The position numbers were made by a program, and so were the translations under genes. Shown here in pieces: positions 1-9,724 of a stretch of DNA of 41,456 bases. Numbering within the stretch: position 1 is the stretch's first letter; the number at the start of each line of letters is the position of its first letter. The stretch is taken from assembly GCA_913058345.1 (NCBI GenBank), contig CAJXQR010000018.1, forward strand, positions 1 to 41,456, given 5' to 3'. The stretch comes from an uncultured Gammaproteobacteria bacterium (GTDB taxonomy: Bacteria; Pseudomonadota; Gammaproteobacteria; Pseudomonadales; Porticoccaceae). Under the pieces are notes generated by a model that saw nothing but the letters and a program-made list of their open reading frames with translations, made no database searches and was not told where the DNA came from.

Positions 1-320
1 TGGTTGAAGCTTCTTTGAGAGAAGGCTATCGGCATGATTATTCGAAGCGGGTGTTCTACCTTGACGAGGATTCCTGGTTTATAGCTCTTATGGATGGCTA
101 TGATCATAACAATGACCTCTGGCGTCTACAGGAGATACACAACCTTATGTGGTATGACGTTGGTTTCCTCGGTTCTACTCTCGACGTACATTATGACCTA
201 AGTGCGAATCGTATGTTGGCCTTGTATGTTGACAATGAAATGGATGCCCCCGATTTTACTGTTCGTCTAAAGAAAAGATATTTTACACCAGCATCGATTC
301 GACGCCGTGGTGTGCGCTGA
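1..320 (+). CDS. DUF1329 family protein, C-terminal fragment (cut by window edge)
   Basis: The frame is open from base 3 to the TGA at 318-320 and has no start inside the window, so only about the last 105 residues are present. The segment with YSKRVFYLDED, a following LWRLQEIH and the ending FTPASIRRRGVR matches the C-terminal pattern I know from DUF1329 proteins. These are predicted exported, outer-membrane-associated proteins, often near RND/MMPL or DUF1302 genes in aromatic- or steroid-using proteobacteria. The molecular role is unknown. It is not obviously linked to the chemotaxis operon, which starts 135 bases downstream. Assignment rests on remembered family motifs. Confidence 0.75.
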   Translation, partial: VEASLREGYRHDYSKRVFYLDEDSWFIALMDGYDHNNDLWRLQEIHNLMWYDVGFLGSTLDVHYDLSANRMLALYVDNEMDAPDFTVRLKKRYFTPASIRRRGVR

Positions 321-455
321 TTGAGGTTTTAGCGAGTTAGAATTGGCGTGTGTTGCGAATAGATCGCGCTTTATTGCAGTGTTTATATTGCCAGACACAA
401 ATTGCAATTCTATTCATGAATTTAAACGAGTAACAGGTAAATATAAGGTGATTTT

Positions 456-821
456 ATGTCGATCAAAAAAATACTGGTCTGTGATGATTCTAAAGCCGAT
501 CGTACAAATTTAGAAACTATTGTTAGTGGAGCAGGATGTGTAGTGATTTCGGCTTCTTGTGGTAAGGATGCCGTGGAAAAGGCTGTTTCGGAACAACCTG
601 ATCTCATTTTCCTCGATGTGATAATGCCTGATATGGATGGTTTTGAAACTTGTCGAGCATTACAGAAAGATTCATTAACAAAGTCGATTCCGATAATTTT
701 TGTGACTAGCAAGGGACAAAAAGCCGATCGCGTTTGGGCTCAATTACAAGGAGGAAAGGACTTAGTTTCAAAGCCTTATTCTAGCGAGGATATTATTTCC
801 CAAATTAACAAAACGACTTAA
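456..821 (+). CDS. pilH: PilH-like single-domain response regulator
   Basis: A 121-residue CheY-type receiver with no output domain. The acidic pocket is D10/D11, the phosphoacceptor is D54 in FLDVIMP, and the switch residues are T84 and K106 (SKP). The segment after T84 (SKGQKADRVW) resembles the PilH signature better than PilG. In the Pil-Chp system, PilH is phosphorylated by ChpA and opposes or drains phosphate from PilG, tuning twitching motility and cAMP. It is the first gene of the operon, 53 bases before pilI, which is also the PilH position in Pseudomonas. An AGGTGA ribosome site precedes the ATG. No PilG partner lies immediately upstream, where DUF1329 is found instead. Confidence 0.82.
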   Translation: MSIKKILVCDDSKADRTNLETIVSGAGCVVISASCGKDAVEKAVSEQPDLIFLDVIMPDMDGFETCRALQKDSLTKSIPIIFVTSKGQKADRVWAQLQGGKDLVSKPYSSEDIISQINKTT

Positions 822-874
822 CCTTTATTTTATCTATTGGTTGATGATGTGGCGACTTGGTGTGAAGAGGGGGG

Positions 875-1426
875 ATGATGTCTACTTTAAATGATAGTGC
901 TTGTGAGCAAGTTCAACTTTTGCCGTCAATGGCCTTGCACAGGGATGCGAGTTCTGTTGATTTGATGGTAGAGGGCGACGGTGTTTTTGATGGCTCTCAA
1001 ATACGCTACGGCTTTCAAATTGCAGGCATGGGTTTGCTTGTAGACGCCAATACTGTCGCTGAAGTCGTGCCAAGACCGGTACCCATTCGGATACCTAGAA
1101 CACCCGCTTGGTTTTCAGGGCTGACAAATTTACGTGGCACTTTGGTGCCAATGTTTGATCTTAAATTATTGATGGGACTCGATGATAATTTGAGGGGTCA
1201 TGATAACTTTGCACTGATTGTTGGACAGGGAGACGAGGCAATGGGTTTTTTTATCGAGAATTATCCCTTGGGTCTCGATAACCTGGAGGTGGTGAAAGAA
1301 AAACCGCCTCTCTCAAAGTTGTTAATGCCTTTTTCTGGGCAAGCCTATTATGCCAATGATTCGATTTATGTCGAATTAAATTACCCGCGTTTTTTTTCGT
1401 CATTGTCAGCAAAGCTGGCAGCATAA
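875..1426 (+). CDS. pilI: PilI-like CheW coupling protein
   Basis: A 183-residue CheW-domain protein occupying roughly residues 45-175. It shows the typical pattern of a hydrophobic strand (YGFQIAGMGLLV), then VAEVVPRP, IPRTPAWFSGLTNLRG and VPMFDLKLLMG. It should couple the PilJ receptor to the ChpA kinase at the inner membrane. The ATG at 875 follows a purine-rich AGAGGGGGG tract; a second in-frame ATG lies immediately after, at 878. It is followed after 51 bases by pilJ, the same order as in Pseudomonas pil-chp clusters. It is the most CheW-like of the three coupling-type proteins in this operon. Confidence 0.85.
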   Translation: MMSTLNDSACEQVQLLPSMALHRDASSVDLMVEGDGVFDGSQIRYGFQIAGMGLLVDANTVAEVVPRPVPIRIPRTPAWFSGLTNLRGTLVPMFDLKLLMGLDDNLRGHDNFALIVGQGDEAMGFFIENYPLGLDNLEVVKEKPPLSKLLMPFSGQAYYANDSIYVELNYPRFFSSLSAKLAA

Positions 1427-1477
1427 ATTATCACAGCTTTATTGCTAAAGTATTTTTGACAAGGAATTGAAAAACTC

Positions 1478-3805
1478 ATGAAATTTAATCCTCGAGAATT
1501 TATTCAAAACAATCAACAGGTATTTAAAAATAGTGTAGGTAATCGACTCGTTGCCGCTATCGTTGTTATGGCATTGCCTATCGTTTTGTTGACTATAACG
1601 GTCTATCAAACTCAGCAGGAAAAAGTGTCTCAGGCCATCGCAGAAGCAGAGGGGCTTTCTTATCTTCGGCCCGTTTTGGGTTTGATGGTGAGCTTGTCTG
1701 AGCGGCGTGATATTACGGCCCTACAACTGAGTAGTTATTCTAGCTTTCAAAATCTACTTGAGGAACAAACTGCCCGAGTTGATGAGAGAGTGGCTGCTGT
1801 GGCTGCAGCGCAGAATCAGTATGCCGATAACCTTGGTGAGTCTAATAGCTGGCAGCAAATTGAGAGCAACTGGCAGGCTCTTCGAGAAGATAATCTCAAC
1901 TTTTCTGAAGATAGAGGGCTGCCGGAACACAATTTGCTGCTGGCTGAGCTTTTTGATCATAGCTCTACTGTTGCCGACGTGTCGGGTCTTAGCCTTGACC
2001 CCGGTACTGAGAGTTCTCGTATGATTGATTTTTCTGTTTATAAAATGCCGCGTTTTCTCGATCAACTTGGTTTGTTGCGTCTGCGACTTACAGAAGTTTC
2101 TGAGCGAGGTAGTTTGACGGTTGAGGATAACATTGAGCTGACGGGTGCGAAGTTCGTTGTTAACGAGCAAATCGCGGAACTTAAAACTACTTTTGATCTT
2201 AGCTTTGAAGATGGTACTGCTGTTCGCGCTCAACTAGAGCCAACCTTCCTGGCTTTTATCGAAAGTGTTGAACGGGTAATTGAAGATGCCAATATTATTG
2301 AAGATGACTTCTTACTGGGTATTGAAACTAATACAGGTGAAGGCTATCTCTTAGAAGTCGAGCTGGAGGGTAGAACTGAGCAGGTTTTTGAAAATGCTAC
2401 GAAGTCCATTGCACTTGGAGCTGAGTTTCTTCGTGCAGTGGAGCAAAACTTGAAGTCTCACTTGCAGTCTCGGGTAGATGAAGCTATCGCCACGCAGAAT
2501 CTTTACCTCGGGTCCGCGGCTCTGGCCCTTATTGTAGCTCTGCTACTTGCTGTATTTACCATTCGTTCAGTTACCACGCCGATCGCAAAACTCAATGCGG
2601 TGGCGTTGGCCGTTGCAAAAGGTGATTCAGATGCCCGTTCGGGTCTGACTAGCAGCGATGAGATTGGTGAACTAGGGCGCCAGGTTGATTTAATGATTGA
2701 CACGCAGGTTGCTACTGCGCAACAAATTACTGAAGAGAACGATCAGCTTAACGAATCGATTATCAGTATTTTGCAGGCGGCCAGCGTATTAACGACCAAT
2801 GACCTTACGGTAAAAGTCCCGGTCGCCGAGGATATTACGGGCGCTATCTCAGATGCTCTCAACACCATTTCTAATTCCACCGCCGAGGTTCTCGGCGAGG
2901 TTGTGGGTATTGCTGAGTTGGTGGCGGAGCGTGCCAATGAGGTTCAGGGGCAGGCGTCAGCGGTCACCTCTCTGTCAGAAGAAGAACGCAAAGTGGTCGC
3001 TAACGCTAAGCAGCGATTGGACTCAGCTTCTACCTCGATGATGAAAATTGCCCAGACTGCCCGTTTGTGTAATGAGGCTGCTGGTGAAGCGATTGGTACG
3101 ACCGAGCAGGCGCAGGCTACGGTTGGCGATACCATCGGGGGTATTAATCTGATTCGAGATACTATTCGTGAAACTGAGAAGCGTATTAAGCGTCTTGGTG
3201 AGCGATCACAGGAAGTTGGTGGCGTGGTTAGCTTGATTAATAACATCGCGGAACGAACGCATATTCTCGCCCTTAATGCGAGTATGCACGCTGCTTCAGC
3301 GGGTGAAGCGGGACGGGGTTTTGCGGTAGTGGCAAATGAAGTACAGCGTCTTGCAGAAAACTCCCGTGAGGCAACAGCAGATATTTCCAGCCTGGTGAAT
3401 AATATTCAGGTTGAAACGGCCGATACCGTTGTCACTATGAACGAGGTGATTAGTCGCGTTGTCTCGGGTACTGCTCTGGCTGAACAAGCCGGTAACGAGA
3501 TGAAAGAAACTCAGCAGACCACTGCCAAACTGGTAAGTCTGGTAGAACAAATCGCCAATGACTCTTTAAATCAGGCCAAGCTGAGCAAGGTGCTGCGTGA
3601 AGATCACGATGCGATTGAGGATAGTTCGACGCAAACCTATAAAAACCTAGAAGCTCAGATGGGCAATACCAAAAGCCTGGTTAGTCTTTCGACGAATCTG
3701 CTTGCGTCGGTGGGTGTGTTCACTCTGCCTCGCAAGGTGAGTAATGTCACGCCAATTGACAGTGCGGTTGATGTCGGGCTGCAGTCTGCCGAACTGGGTG
3801 CGTGA
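1478..3805 (+). CDS. pilJ: PilJ-like methyl-accepting chemotaxis protein
   Basis: A 775-residue transmembrane receptor. A first membrane helix lies near residues 24-43, a large periplasmic sensing region runs to about 340, a second helix spans about 342-362, and a HAMP segment follows. The cytoplasmic coiled coil has the conserved hairpin tip around residues 585-625 (IAERTHILALNASMHAAS then GRGFAVVANEVQRLAENS). Known PilJ proteins sense type IV pilus/surface cues and control ChpA activity. The neighbours pilI and chpA support this. No CheR or CheB gene is present in the operon, so any adaptation enzymes must be elsewhere or absent. ATG at 1478 is preceded by AAGGAATTG. Confidence 0.88.
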   Translation: MKFNPREFIQNNQQVFKNSVGNRLVAAIVVMALPIVLLTITVYQTQQEKVSQAIAEAEGLSYLRPVLGLMVSLSERRDITALQLSSYSSFQNLLEEQTARVDERVAAVAAAQNQYADNLGESNSWQQIESNWQALREDNLNFSEDRGLPEHNLLLAELFDHSSTVADVSGLSLDPGTESSRMIDFSVYKMPRFLDQLGLLRLRLTEVSERGSLTVEDNIELTGAKFVVNEQIAELKTTFDLSFEDGTAVRAQLEPTFLAFIESVERVIEDANIIEDDFLLGIETNTGEGYLLEVELEGRTEQVFENATKSIALGAEFLRAVEQNLKSHLQSRVDEAIATQNLYLGSAALALIVALLLAVFTIRSVTTPIAKLNAVALAVAKGDSDARSGLTSSDEIGELGRQVDLMIDTQVATAQQITEENDQLNESIISILQAASVLTTNDLTVKVPVAEDITGAISDALNTISNSTAEVLGEVVGIAELVAERANEVQGQASAVTSLSEEERKVVANAKQRLDSASTSMMKIAQTARLCNEAAGEAIGTTEQAQATVGDTIGGINLIRDTIRETEKRIKRLGERSQEVGGVVSLINNIAERTHILALNASMHAASAGEAGRGFAVVANEVQRLAENSREATADISSLVNNIQVETADTVVTMNEVISRVVSGTALAEQAGNEMKETQQTTAKLVSLVEQIANDSLNQAKLSKVLREDHDAIEDSSTQTYKNLEAQMGNTKSLVSLSTNLLASVGVFTLPRKVSNVTPIDSAVDVGLQSAELGA

Positions 3806-3842
3806 ACAATGTTTTCTGGGCGTTTGAGGGAGCTGGCAGGCA

Positions 3843-6800
3843 ATGGTTGAACCACTAGGAAATGAATTCGCTTTGGTCGAGCTCGAGGGTTTGCCAGAGG
3901 CCTTTGCTGAACTGAGTTCTGCCATGCTCGCCGTGCCGGATTCTCGACAGGTTAAGACGCTTGAGTTTGCCGCTTTGCTACACCATGCTGGAGACTTGGC
4001 AGTAAGCAAAAAATGGTTCGGCTTGTTCGATGTGTGCTCGTTACTTGGCGGCCAGCTGGACGCCTTTGCCGAGCAAGCTGAGATGTTGACTGCGCCGCTG
4101 TTAAGCGCCTGCGCTGAATGGGCTGGCATATTACAGTATTATTTGAATCATCCCAAGGACCCTACTGCTGCTACAGCCCTGGTCGAATATTTGGGCCAGC
4201 CCTGCTGGAGCCTGTTCATTGAACCTGGGTATGAGGCCGATTTACAAAAGATGCTGAATTTTATCGGTGTTGATGACGGGCTTTCCTCGGTTGCCGAGGA
4301 TGCTGGAGAGCTGCTTTCTATTGATGAGCTGGACTGTTTGGCTGATGACATCGGCAATGCGTCATCGGATCAGGAGATGGAGGCAATGTTTGCTGACGAT
4401 TCTTTGTCTGATGGCCTCGAGAGTTTTGGCGAAGAGGAGATGAATTCTCCTGCGGAAAGAGATGGTGCCACCGATGTCGATCCTGCCTGGGCTGCACTAG
4501 AATCTTTGTCTGCTAGTGATGGGGCAGAATGTCATATGCCAGATCTGCAGGCATCGCTTGGGAATGAAACTGAAGGAGGAATTGATCCAGGTGCATTTGA
4601 AGAGGCATTGGCATTGGTGGCTGCTGATGTTCCGCATACTGATTCGCTCTTGACGGACATGACTACCAATGATCTGGAAGTTTTTGCTGCTGAGGCTGGT
4701 GCTGAGAATACTAATGTTGATGATGCCGTCTCGATGGATGATCTGGAGTACCTACTGACCTCAGAAGAGGAAGAAGATGGCTTAGCTGCCTTTGCCGATG
4801 CTTTGGTAGCAGAAGATTTAGCTCAAATCGGTTTAGGTGATGTCGAGGCGGGTAGGCTTTCTGGAACCGTAGATTTGCCAGGCTCCGATAGTAGCCTTGT
4901 CGAACCGGGTGTTGATACACCTGTCTTGGCCGTGTCAGGCGCCGGCGATAGAGACTTGCCTGAAGGCGTCACTCAGTTACTGGCTATTCTTATTGCAGAG
5001 TTGCCACAAATTGAAGTCGCGCTCAATGAATGGGTGGGTTTGTTGTCTACCTCAGGTGTTGCTGACGATATTAAAACGGAAGCCTGCACGACAATGCAGG
5101 AGCTCTTCGGTCGTCTACAGATGGCATCAGACTCCATGGGTTTGAGGGGAGTATCCCAAGCGTGTGAAAAAATAATTATCAATCTGATACAGATCGATAG
5201 TGACAAGGACCAGTCGCACTGGGTGCAAATTCTGGCTTTACTTCGTGACTACCTGAACAACCCGTTGAATGATGAGGTAAGTAAGGAGGTGCTTCGCTTT
5301 TTAAGCGATGAGCGCCTGCCTGAACCTCTTGCCCAGGATGAGGCTATCGTGCTTCATCAGGCTCTTTCGCAGCCCGATTTTTCTCTCTTTGCCGACGAGG
5401 TAGAAGACCGAGTGCAAGAGGCGACTGCCGAGCATGTCAGTCTTAACGTTGGCGACGATGTGAGTCCTGATTTGCTCGATGGCTTGCTGCAAGAATTGCC
5501 ACAATACAGCGAGGAGTTTTCCCTGGCTGTACAGCGGCTGATTAATGGCGGCAGTATGGAAGATGTGAATGACGCCCAAAGAGTTGCCCATACCTTAAAA
5601 GGAGCGGGCAACGTCGTGGGTGTTCGGGGTGTGGCAGAATTAACTCATCATCTTGAAGATATTCTGATTGTGTTGGCAAAGCACGAGACTCTGCCTTCCC
5701 GTGCGTTGGCAGAGAGCCTGATAAAAGCATCGGATTGCCTGGAAAGTATGTCTGATGCTCTGCAGGGTTTTAGTGATGCGCCAGAAAATGCACAGCAGGT
5801 ATTACAGGAGGTGCTCGATTGGGCGAACTTGATTGACAGTGAAGGCCCTCCAGAGCCTGACTCCGAGTTCACTATTGAACCCCGCCCGACACCCATACCG
5901 CTGCTTAACACGGGTGAACCATCAAATATTAACACCTTACATGACATTCCTGCAGTACTGACGTCTCAGGATACCATAGCAGTTGGTAGCGTATCTGAGG
6001 CTCCCTCCCCCCCTGCCCAGAATGGTGGTCAGCAGAGCGGTAAACTGGAAAATGCCACTTTACGTGTCTCTGCTACTCTGGTTGATGACTTGTTGCGCCT
6101 GGTGGGTGAGGCCACCATTCTTAATGCTCAGTTGCGTGAGCGAGTAGAGCAAACTCAGGAGCGCGCGCTGTTATTGGAAACGCAGTTTGATGCCATTCAC
6201 CGCCTGGGGTCTGAGCTCGAAGAATTAGTTGATATTAAGGATTTCTCCAGTCATCGCGAAGTGGATGATGACTTTGATGCGCTGGAAATGGATCAGTATA
6301 ACGAACTGCATAGTTATAGCCGCCGTATGATCGAAGCGGCTGTCGATGCGAAAGAGATGGGTCTGGAAATTTTCGGCGAGCTCGGCAAGCTCGACGATAT
6401 GATCGTCACGCAGGGGCAGATCAATAGTGAAACACATGAGGGGGTGTTGAAGACGCGGATGGTGCCGGTTGACTCTGTTTTTGCGCGCTTGCAGCGTTGT
6501 GTGCGGCAGACTTGCCGCACCACGGGCAAGCAAGTGGATTTAGTGCTGCAAGGTGGCGATACGCTGATGGACAGCGAGGTTCTGCGCAATGTCGTCGATC
6601 CTATTATGCACCTATTACGCAATGCCGTTGATCATGGTATTGAGGCGGCAGAGAGTCGCATTAATATGGGTAAAAGTAGCAGTGGCAAATTGGAATTAAG
6701 CTTTTTACGAGACGGCAATCATATTCTGGTGCGCTGTAAAGATGATGGTGGCGGGTTGGACTATGAGGCGATTCGCTCCTCTGCAGTACTTGGCGGTTTG

Positions 6801-7859
6801 CTTGAAGAGGGTGCTGAGGTCTCTGAAGAGGAGCTCAAGCGTATGGTGCTGCGACCAAACTTTACCACCCGGGGTAACGTTACTCAGGTGTCTGGGCGCG
6901 GCATTGGTTTAAATGCAGTTTATGGGCAAGTTCTGGACCTTAAAGGCTCGCTGCAGCTCGAATCAGTGAAAGACGAGGGCTGCACCATGGATATTCGTCT
7001 TCCCGTTACACTGTTGTCTACTCATGCATTACTGGTGAAGGTGGGTCAGCAAACTTATGCCCTGGCCAGCCGGGGTATCGAGCGCATTGTGCATGTAGGT
7101 GATGGCGAGTTTGCCTTTTTTGGCGGTGAGCAGGTCTATCGCCTCGATCAACAACCCTACCGCGCTCGTCGTTTAGCTAACGTTCTCGGGCTTGAGGCGG
7201 AAGCAGTGGACGATGTTCAGCGCTCAGGTTCAGTGATTTTGATGGAAATTGACGAGCAGATTGAGGCCGTTGTCGTTGACGAAGTGGTAGGTAGTCGGGA
7301 GTTGGTCGTTAAAACTCTCGGTCAATACATGCCTAAACTTACTGGCATTGTTGGGGCTACCATCCTTGGTGATGGCCAGGTGTCACCCGTGCTGGATTTA
7401 GTCGAAATGCTCAGGCAACCAGTCGCTTACGAACAGCATGCTGCCAACGAATACGGACGAGCGCATAACGACAAAGTGTCTAACCGTCCTATTGCTATCG
7501 TCGTAGATGACTCATTAAGTGCTCGACGCGCCCTGGCTCAATTGCTGGGTGATGCTGGTTACGAGGTACAGACGGCCTGTGATGGTATGGAGGCTGTTGA
7601 CCTGCTCAGTTCTGTTCGTCCCGACATTATGTTTGTCGATATGGAAATGCCGCGCATGAATGGCATTGAATTAACTGCTCATGTGCGTTCACGAGGTAGC
7701 TTTGATGAGTTGCCAGTGGTGATGATCACCTCGAGAAGTACTGAGAAGCATCGCCGACAGGCGGCCGAGGCGGGGGTTAATCTCTATCTCACCAAGCCCT
7801 TTTCTGATGATCAGTTGATTGGGCAGATTGAAGAATTAACGGACAGCTTGCATGCGTAA
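3843..7859 (+). CDS. chpA: ChpA-like hybrid chemotaxis histidine kinase
   Basis: A 1,338-residue hybrid kinase. The first ~540 residues are acidic and low in recognisable motifs. One clear Hpt domain carries the phosphorylatable H583 (AHTLKGAGN). Next come a CheA-type dimerisation region, an ATPase with an N-box at N927 (LLRNAVDHG), a G1 box at D967 (DDGGG) and a G2 box near 1018 (GRGIGLNAV), a CheW-like regulatory domain at about 1060-1190, and a C-terminal receiver with phosphoacceptor D1266 (FVDMEMP). Pseudomonas ChpA is about 2,470 residues with many Hpt-like domains, so this is a reduced version. It should phosphorylate the PilH-like and other receivers. Its end overlaps the next gene by 8 bases. 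Confidence 0.88.
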   Translation: MVEPLGNEFALVELEGLPEAFAELSSAMLAVPDSRQVKTLEFAALLHHAGDLAVSKKWFGLFDVCSLLGGQLDAFAEQAEMLTAPLLSACAEWAGILQYYLNHPKDPTAATALVEYLGQPCWSLFIEPGYEADLQKMLNFIGVDDGLSSVAEDAGELLSIDELDCLADDIGNASSDQEMEAMFADDSLSDGLESFGEEEMNSPAERDGATDVDPAWAALESLSASDGAECHMPDLQASLGNETEGGIDPGAFEEALALVAADVPHTDSLLTDMTTNDLEVFAAEAGAENTNVDDAVSMDDLEYLLTSEEEEDGLAAFADALVAEDLAQIGLGDVEAGRLSGTVDLPGSDSSLVEPGVDTPVLAVSGAGDRDLPEGVTQLLAILIAELPQIEVALNEWVGLLSTSGVADDIKTEACTTMQELFGRLQMASDSMGLRGVSQACEKIIINLIQIDSDKDQSHWVQILALLRDYLNNPLNDEVSKEVLRFLSDERLPEPLAQDEAIVLHQALSQPDFSLFADEVEDRVQEATAEHVSLNVGDDVSPDLLDGLLQELPQYSEEFSLAVQRLINGGSMEDVNDAQRVAHTLKGAGNVVGVRGVAELTHHLEDILIVLAKHETLPSRALAESLIKASDCLESMSDALQGFSDAPENAQQVLQEVLDWANLIDSEGPPEPDSEFTIEPRPTPIPLLNTGEPSNINTLHDIPAVLTSQDTIAVGSVSEAPSPPAQNGGQQSGKLENATLRVSATLVDDLLRLVGEATILNAQLRERVEQTQERALLLETQFDAIHRLGSELEELVDIKDFSSHREVDDDFDALEMDQYNELHSYSRRMIEAAVDAKEMGLEIFGELGKLDDMIVTQGQINSETHEGVLKTRMVPVDSVFARLQRCVRQTCRTTGKQVDLVLQGGDTLMDSEVLRNVVDPIMHLLRNAVDHGIEAAESRINMGKSSSGKLELSFLRDGNHILVRCKDDGGGLDYEAIRSSAVLGGLLEEGAEVSEEELKRMVLRPNFTTRGNVTQVSGRGIGLNAVYGQVLDLKGSLQLESVKDEGCTMDIRLPVTLLSTHALLVKVGQQTYALASRGIERIVHVGDGEFAFFGGEQVYRLDQQPYRARRLANVLGLEAEAVDDVQRSGSVILMEIDEQIEAVVVDEVVGSRELVVKTLGQYMPKLTGIVGATILGDGQVSPVLDLVEMLRQPVAYEQHAANEYGRAHNDKVSNRPIAIVVDDSLSARRALAQLLGDAGYEVQTACDGMEAVDLLSSVRPDIMFVDMEMPRMNGIELTAHVRSRGSFDELPVVMITSRSTEKHRRQAAEAGVNLYLTKPFSDDQLIGQIEELTDSLHA

Positions 7860-8343
7860 TCAGGCTATCAGTTCAGTGGGGGGGCAACGAATGGCTGCTA
7901 TGAACTTTGCAGGCCTGCGCCTCGCTGTGCCTCTTGTGGAGGTGAACTCATTAGTTTCGGTATTAGATCTCGATGATAGCCGGTCCGGAGCTTCTATTTT
8001 GTCAAGCGTTGAGGTCAATGGGCAGGAATTGCCTGCTTTTGGTTTTGACGCTGAGTTGGACCTTTTACGCTCCGTGCCTGACGATTATCGGGTGTGTGTT
8101 AACTTGGGTGACGACAATCCCGAGCTGGGTATTCTTTGTCAGAGCGTTGAAACACTAGAGCAGCCGGTGACAGAGGAGGCCTTACCCGTTTGTATGTCTA
8201 GTGATCACTCCATGGTGACAGGTCTGGCTTTAAATGACGGTGAGATTTTACTTTGTACTAATCTGTCAGCTCTCGTCGAGTATATCGCTACGATGGATAA
8301 GTCCAATGCAGGGCCTTTTTTGCGTAGTAGCGAGGCGAATTGA
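7852..8343 (+). CDS. CheW-like protein of the Chp operon (diverged)
   Basis: A 163-residue protein whose ATG lies inside the last codons of chpA, giving an 8-base overlap and probable translational coupling. The pattern (NFAGLRLAVPLVEVNSLV, then LPAFGFDAELDLL, ending GEILLCTNLSALVEYI) is that of a diverged CheW-like fold rather than a canonical coupling protein. I infer an accessory scaffold role in the ChpA array. Function is not demonstrated by any catalytic motif. It could equally be listed as a hypothetical protein of the operon. Confidence 0.65.
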   Translation: MRNQAISSVGGQRMAAMNFAGLRLAVPLVEVNSLVSVLDLDDSRSGASILSSVEVNGQELPAFGFDAELDLLRSVPDDYRVCVNLGDDNPELGILCQSVETLEQPVTEEALPVCMSSDHSMVTGLALNDGEILLCTNLSALVEYIATMDKSNAGPFLRSSEAN

Positions 8344-8344
8344 T

Positions 8345-8845
8345 ATGCCACTACAGAGTCAGCAAACGGCTGCGACGATCGAACCGACATCCTCTGCCTG
8401 GCTACTCGATATTTCGGGAGGTCTCACAGTAGCAGTGGCGTTACAGGATGTGATTTATGTTTATCCCGAAGCGCCGCAGGTTTTTCCCGTTCCCCAAACC
8501 CCAGACCACGTGCTTGGTGTGTTGAATTGGCAGCAGCACCTGGTTCCGATTATTGATCTCGGTCTCTATCTGGGTTTGCAGCAGATCGACAGCCATAGCT
8601 CAGTTATTAAAATGATGGTGTTGCTTAATTTGGGCGATTCGAAGCTGGGTGCATTAGCGCTCGAACAAATACCTGAGCGCGCAGACGTTGCAGATAGTAG
8701 TCAGTGCGAGCTGCCCGCTAGTTTACAAGCCTGGGGCTGCTTGGCACCCTCTTGCTTTATGCACAATACTCGTGGAGCGGTGCCAATACTCGATCTCAAA
8801 GCCGTCTTTGGTAGCGAGCTAAGCCCGGGCGGGCTGGAGGAATGA
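8345..8845 (+). CDS. CheW-domain protein, ChpC-like position
   Basis: The frame stays open upstream, but the ATG at 8345 begins one base after the previous gene's TGA, so I take it as the start, giving 166 residues. It shows a CheW pattern: a strand with VALQDVIYVYP, then VPQTPDHVLGVLNWQQHLVPIIDLGLYLG, and a closing RGAVPILDLKAVFG. It probably acts as a second coupling protein, comparable by position to ChpC of Pseudomonas. Having three CheW-type proteins in one operon suggests alternative receptors or a layered array. The next gene follows after 45 bases. Confidence 0.75.
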   Translation: MPLQSQQTAATIEPTSSAWLLDISGGLTVAVALQDVIYVYPEAPQVFPVPQTPDHVLGVLNWQQHLVPIIDLGLYLGLQQIDSHSSVIKMMVLLNLGDSKLGALALEQIPERADVADSSQCELPASLQAWGCLAPSCFMHNTRGAVPILDLKAVFGSELSPGGLEE

Positions 8846-8890
8846 GTTTTTTGTTTTTAAATGTTGTTGCTATAAGTCAAGGGAGGGAGC

Positions 8891-9724
8891 GTGGATAATA
8901 TTCTTCGGGTATCACAAATAGGTTTGTCAGCGCGAGAAGTGACTGTGTTGAGAAGCATGTTTGGCGTGCTGCCACAATTGAAAGGTGGCCATGTATTTAT
9001 TGATTTAGATGAGGGCATTAAGCCTAATGTGGTACTCCTCAACGCGGATTCACATGAGGCCATTGCCCAGTGGAAAGCCTTTGCGGCCATGAATAAAGGC
9101 GTTGTCCCGGTGTTAACCTCGGCGACCAAGTCGAGTGATAGTGTTAAACATTTAAAGTTAATTTTTATGCCGCGCCCGATTACGGTCAAGCGTTTGTTGA
9201 CAATGCTTGAGCAGGTTGTTGCCGCGAGTCTATCTGCCCGCACTGCTAGAGCGGCCAGTGTCAAAGGGGGGGGTAAAAAAGACGATCTGAGCATTCTCGT
9301 TGTCGATGATAGTCTCTCGGTGCGCAAATATATGGAGTTAAAGCTGCCAGAGATTATATCTGGGCCACTGGCCATTGAGTTCGCCAGCAACGGGCGGGAT
9401 GCGATGGAATATATTTGGTCAAAAGGTATCCATATTGTTTTTCTTGATGTGGTTATGCCTGGTATGGATGGTTATAACGTTTGTAAAGCTATCAAGGCTG
9501 AAAAGCTCTCCGATGTTATTATGTTGACGGGTAAAAAATCACCGATTGACAGAGTGCGGGGCTCATTATCGGGATGTGATGCCTACCTCACCAAGCCGCC
9601 ACAAGACAGAAAGCTGCGAGAGGTTGTACAGCAAAGCTTAAAACGGCTAGGACGTGAAGGCGTCAACTCAGTCTGTGAAGCTCGTCCTGCGCGGAGCGGA
9701 GTGCGAGCACTGGCTGGCCAGTAA
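8891..9724 (+). CDS. Response regulator with N-terminal extension, end of Chp operon
   Basis: A 277-residue protein starting at GTG 8891, behind a strong GGGAGGGAG ribosome site. Residues 1-125 carry no motif I recognise, though the fold could be a degenerate receiver (strand/helix pattern with VVLLNADSHEAIAQW and FMPRPITVKRLL). Residues 135-255 are a full receiver with VVDDSLSVRKYM, phosphoacceptor D186 (FLDVVMPGMDG), T/K switch residues and LTKPP. There is no DNA-binding or enzymatic output domain. It probably receives phosphate from ChpA and may take the PilG role. It closes the operon. Confidence 0.75.
   Translation: MDNILRVSQIGLSAREVTVLRSMFGVLPQLKGGHVFIDLDEGIKPNVVLLNADSHEAIAQWKAFAAMNKGVVPVLTSATKSSDSVKHLKLIFMPRPITVKRLLTMLEQVVAASLSARTARAASVKGGGKKDDLSILVVDDSLSVRKYMELKLPEIISGPLAIEFASNGRDAMEYIWSKGIHIVFLDVVMPGMDGYNVCKAIKAEKLSDVIMLTGKKSPIDRVRGSLSGCDAYLTKPPQDRKLREVVQQSLKRLGREGVNSVCEARPARSGVRALAGQ

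Noticed and set aside
1754-2233. 159-residue minus-strand ORF inside pilJ
   Set aside because: Shadow of the well-supported pilJ frame; no recognisable motif or start signal.
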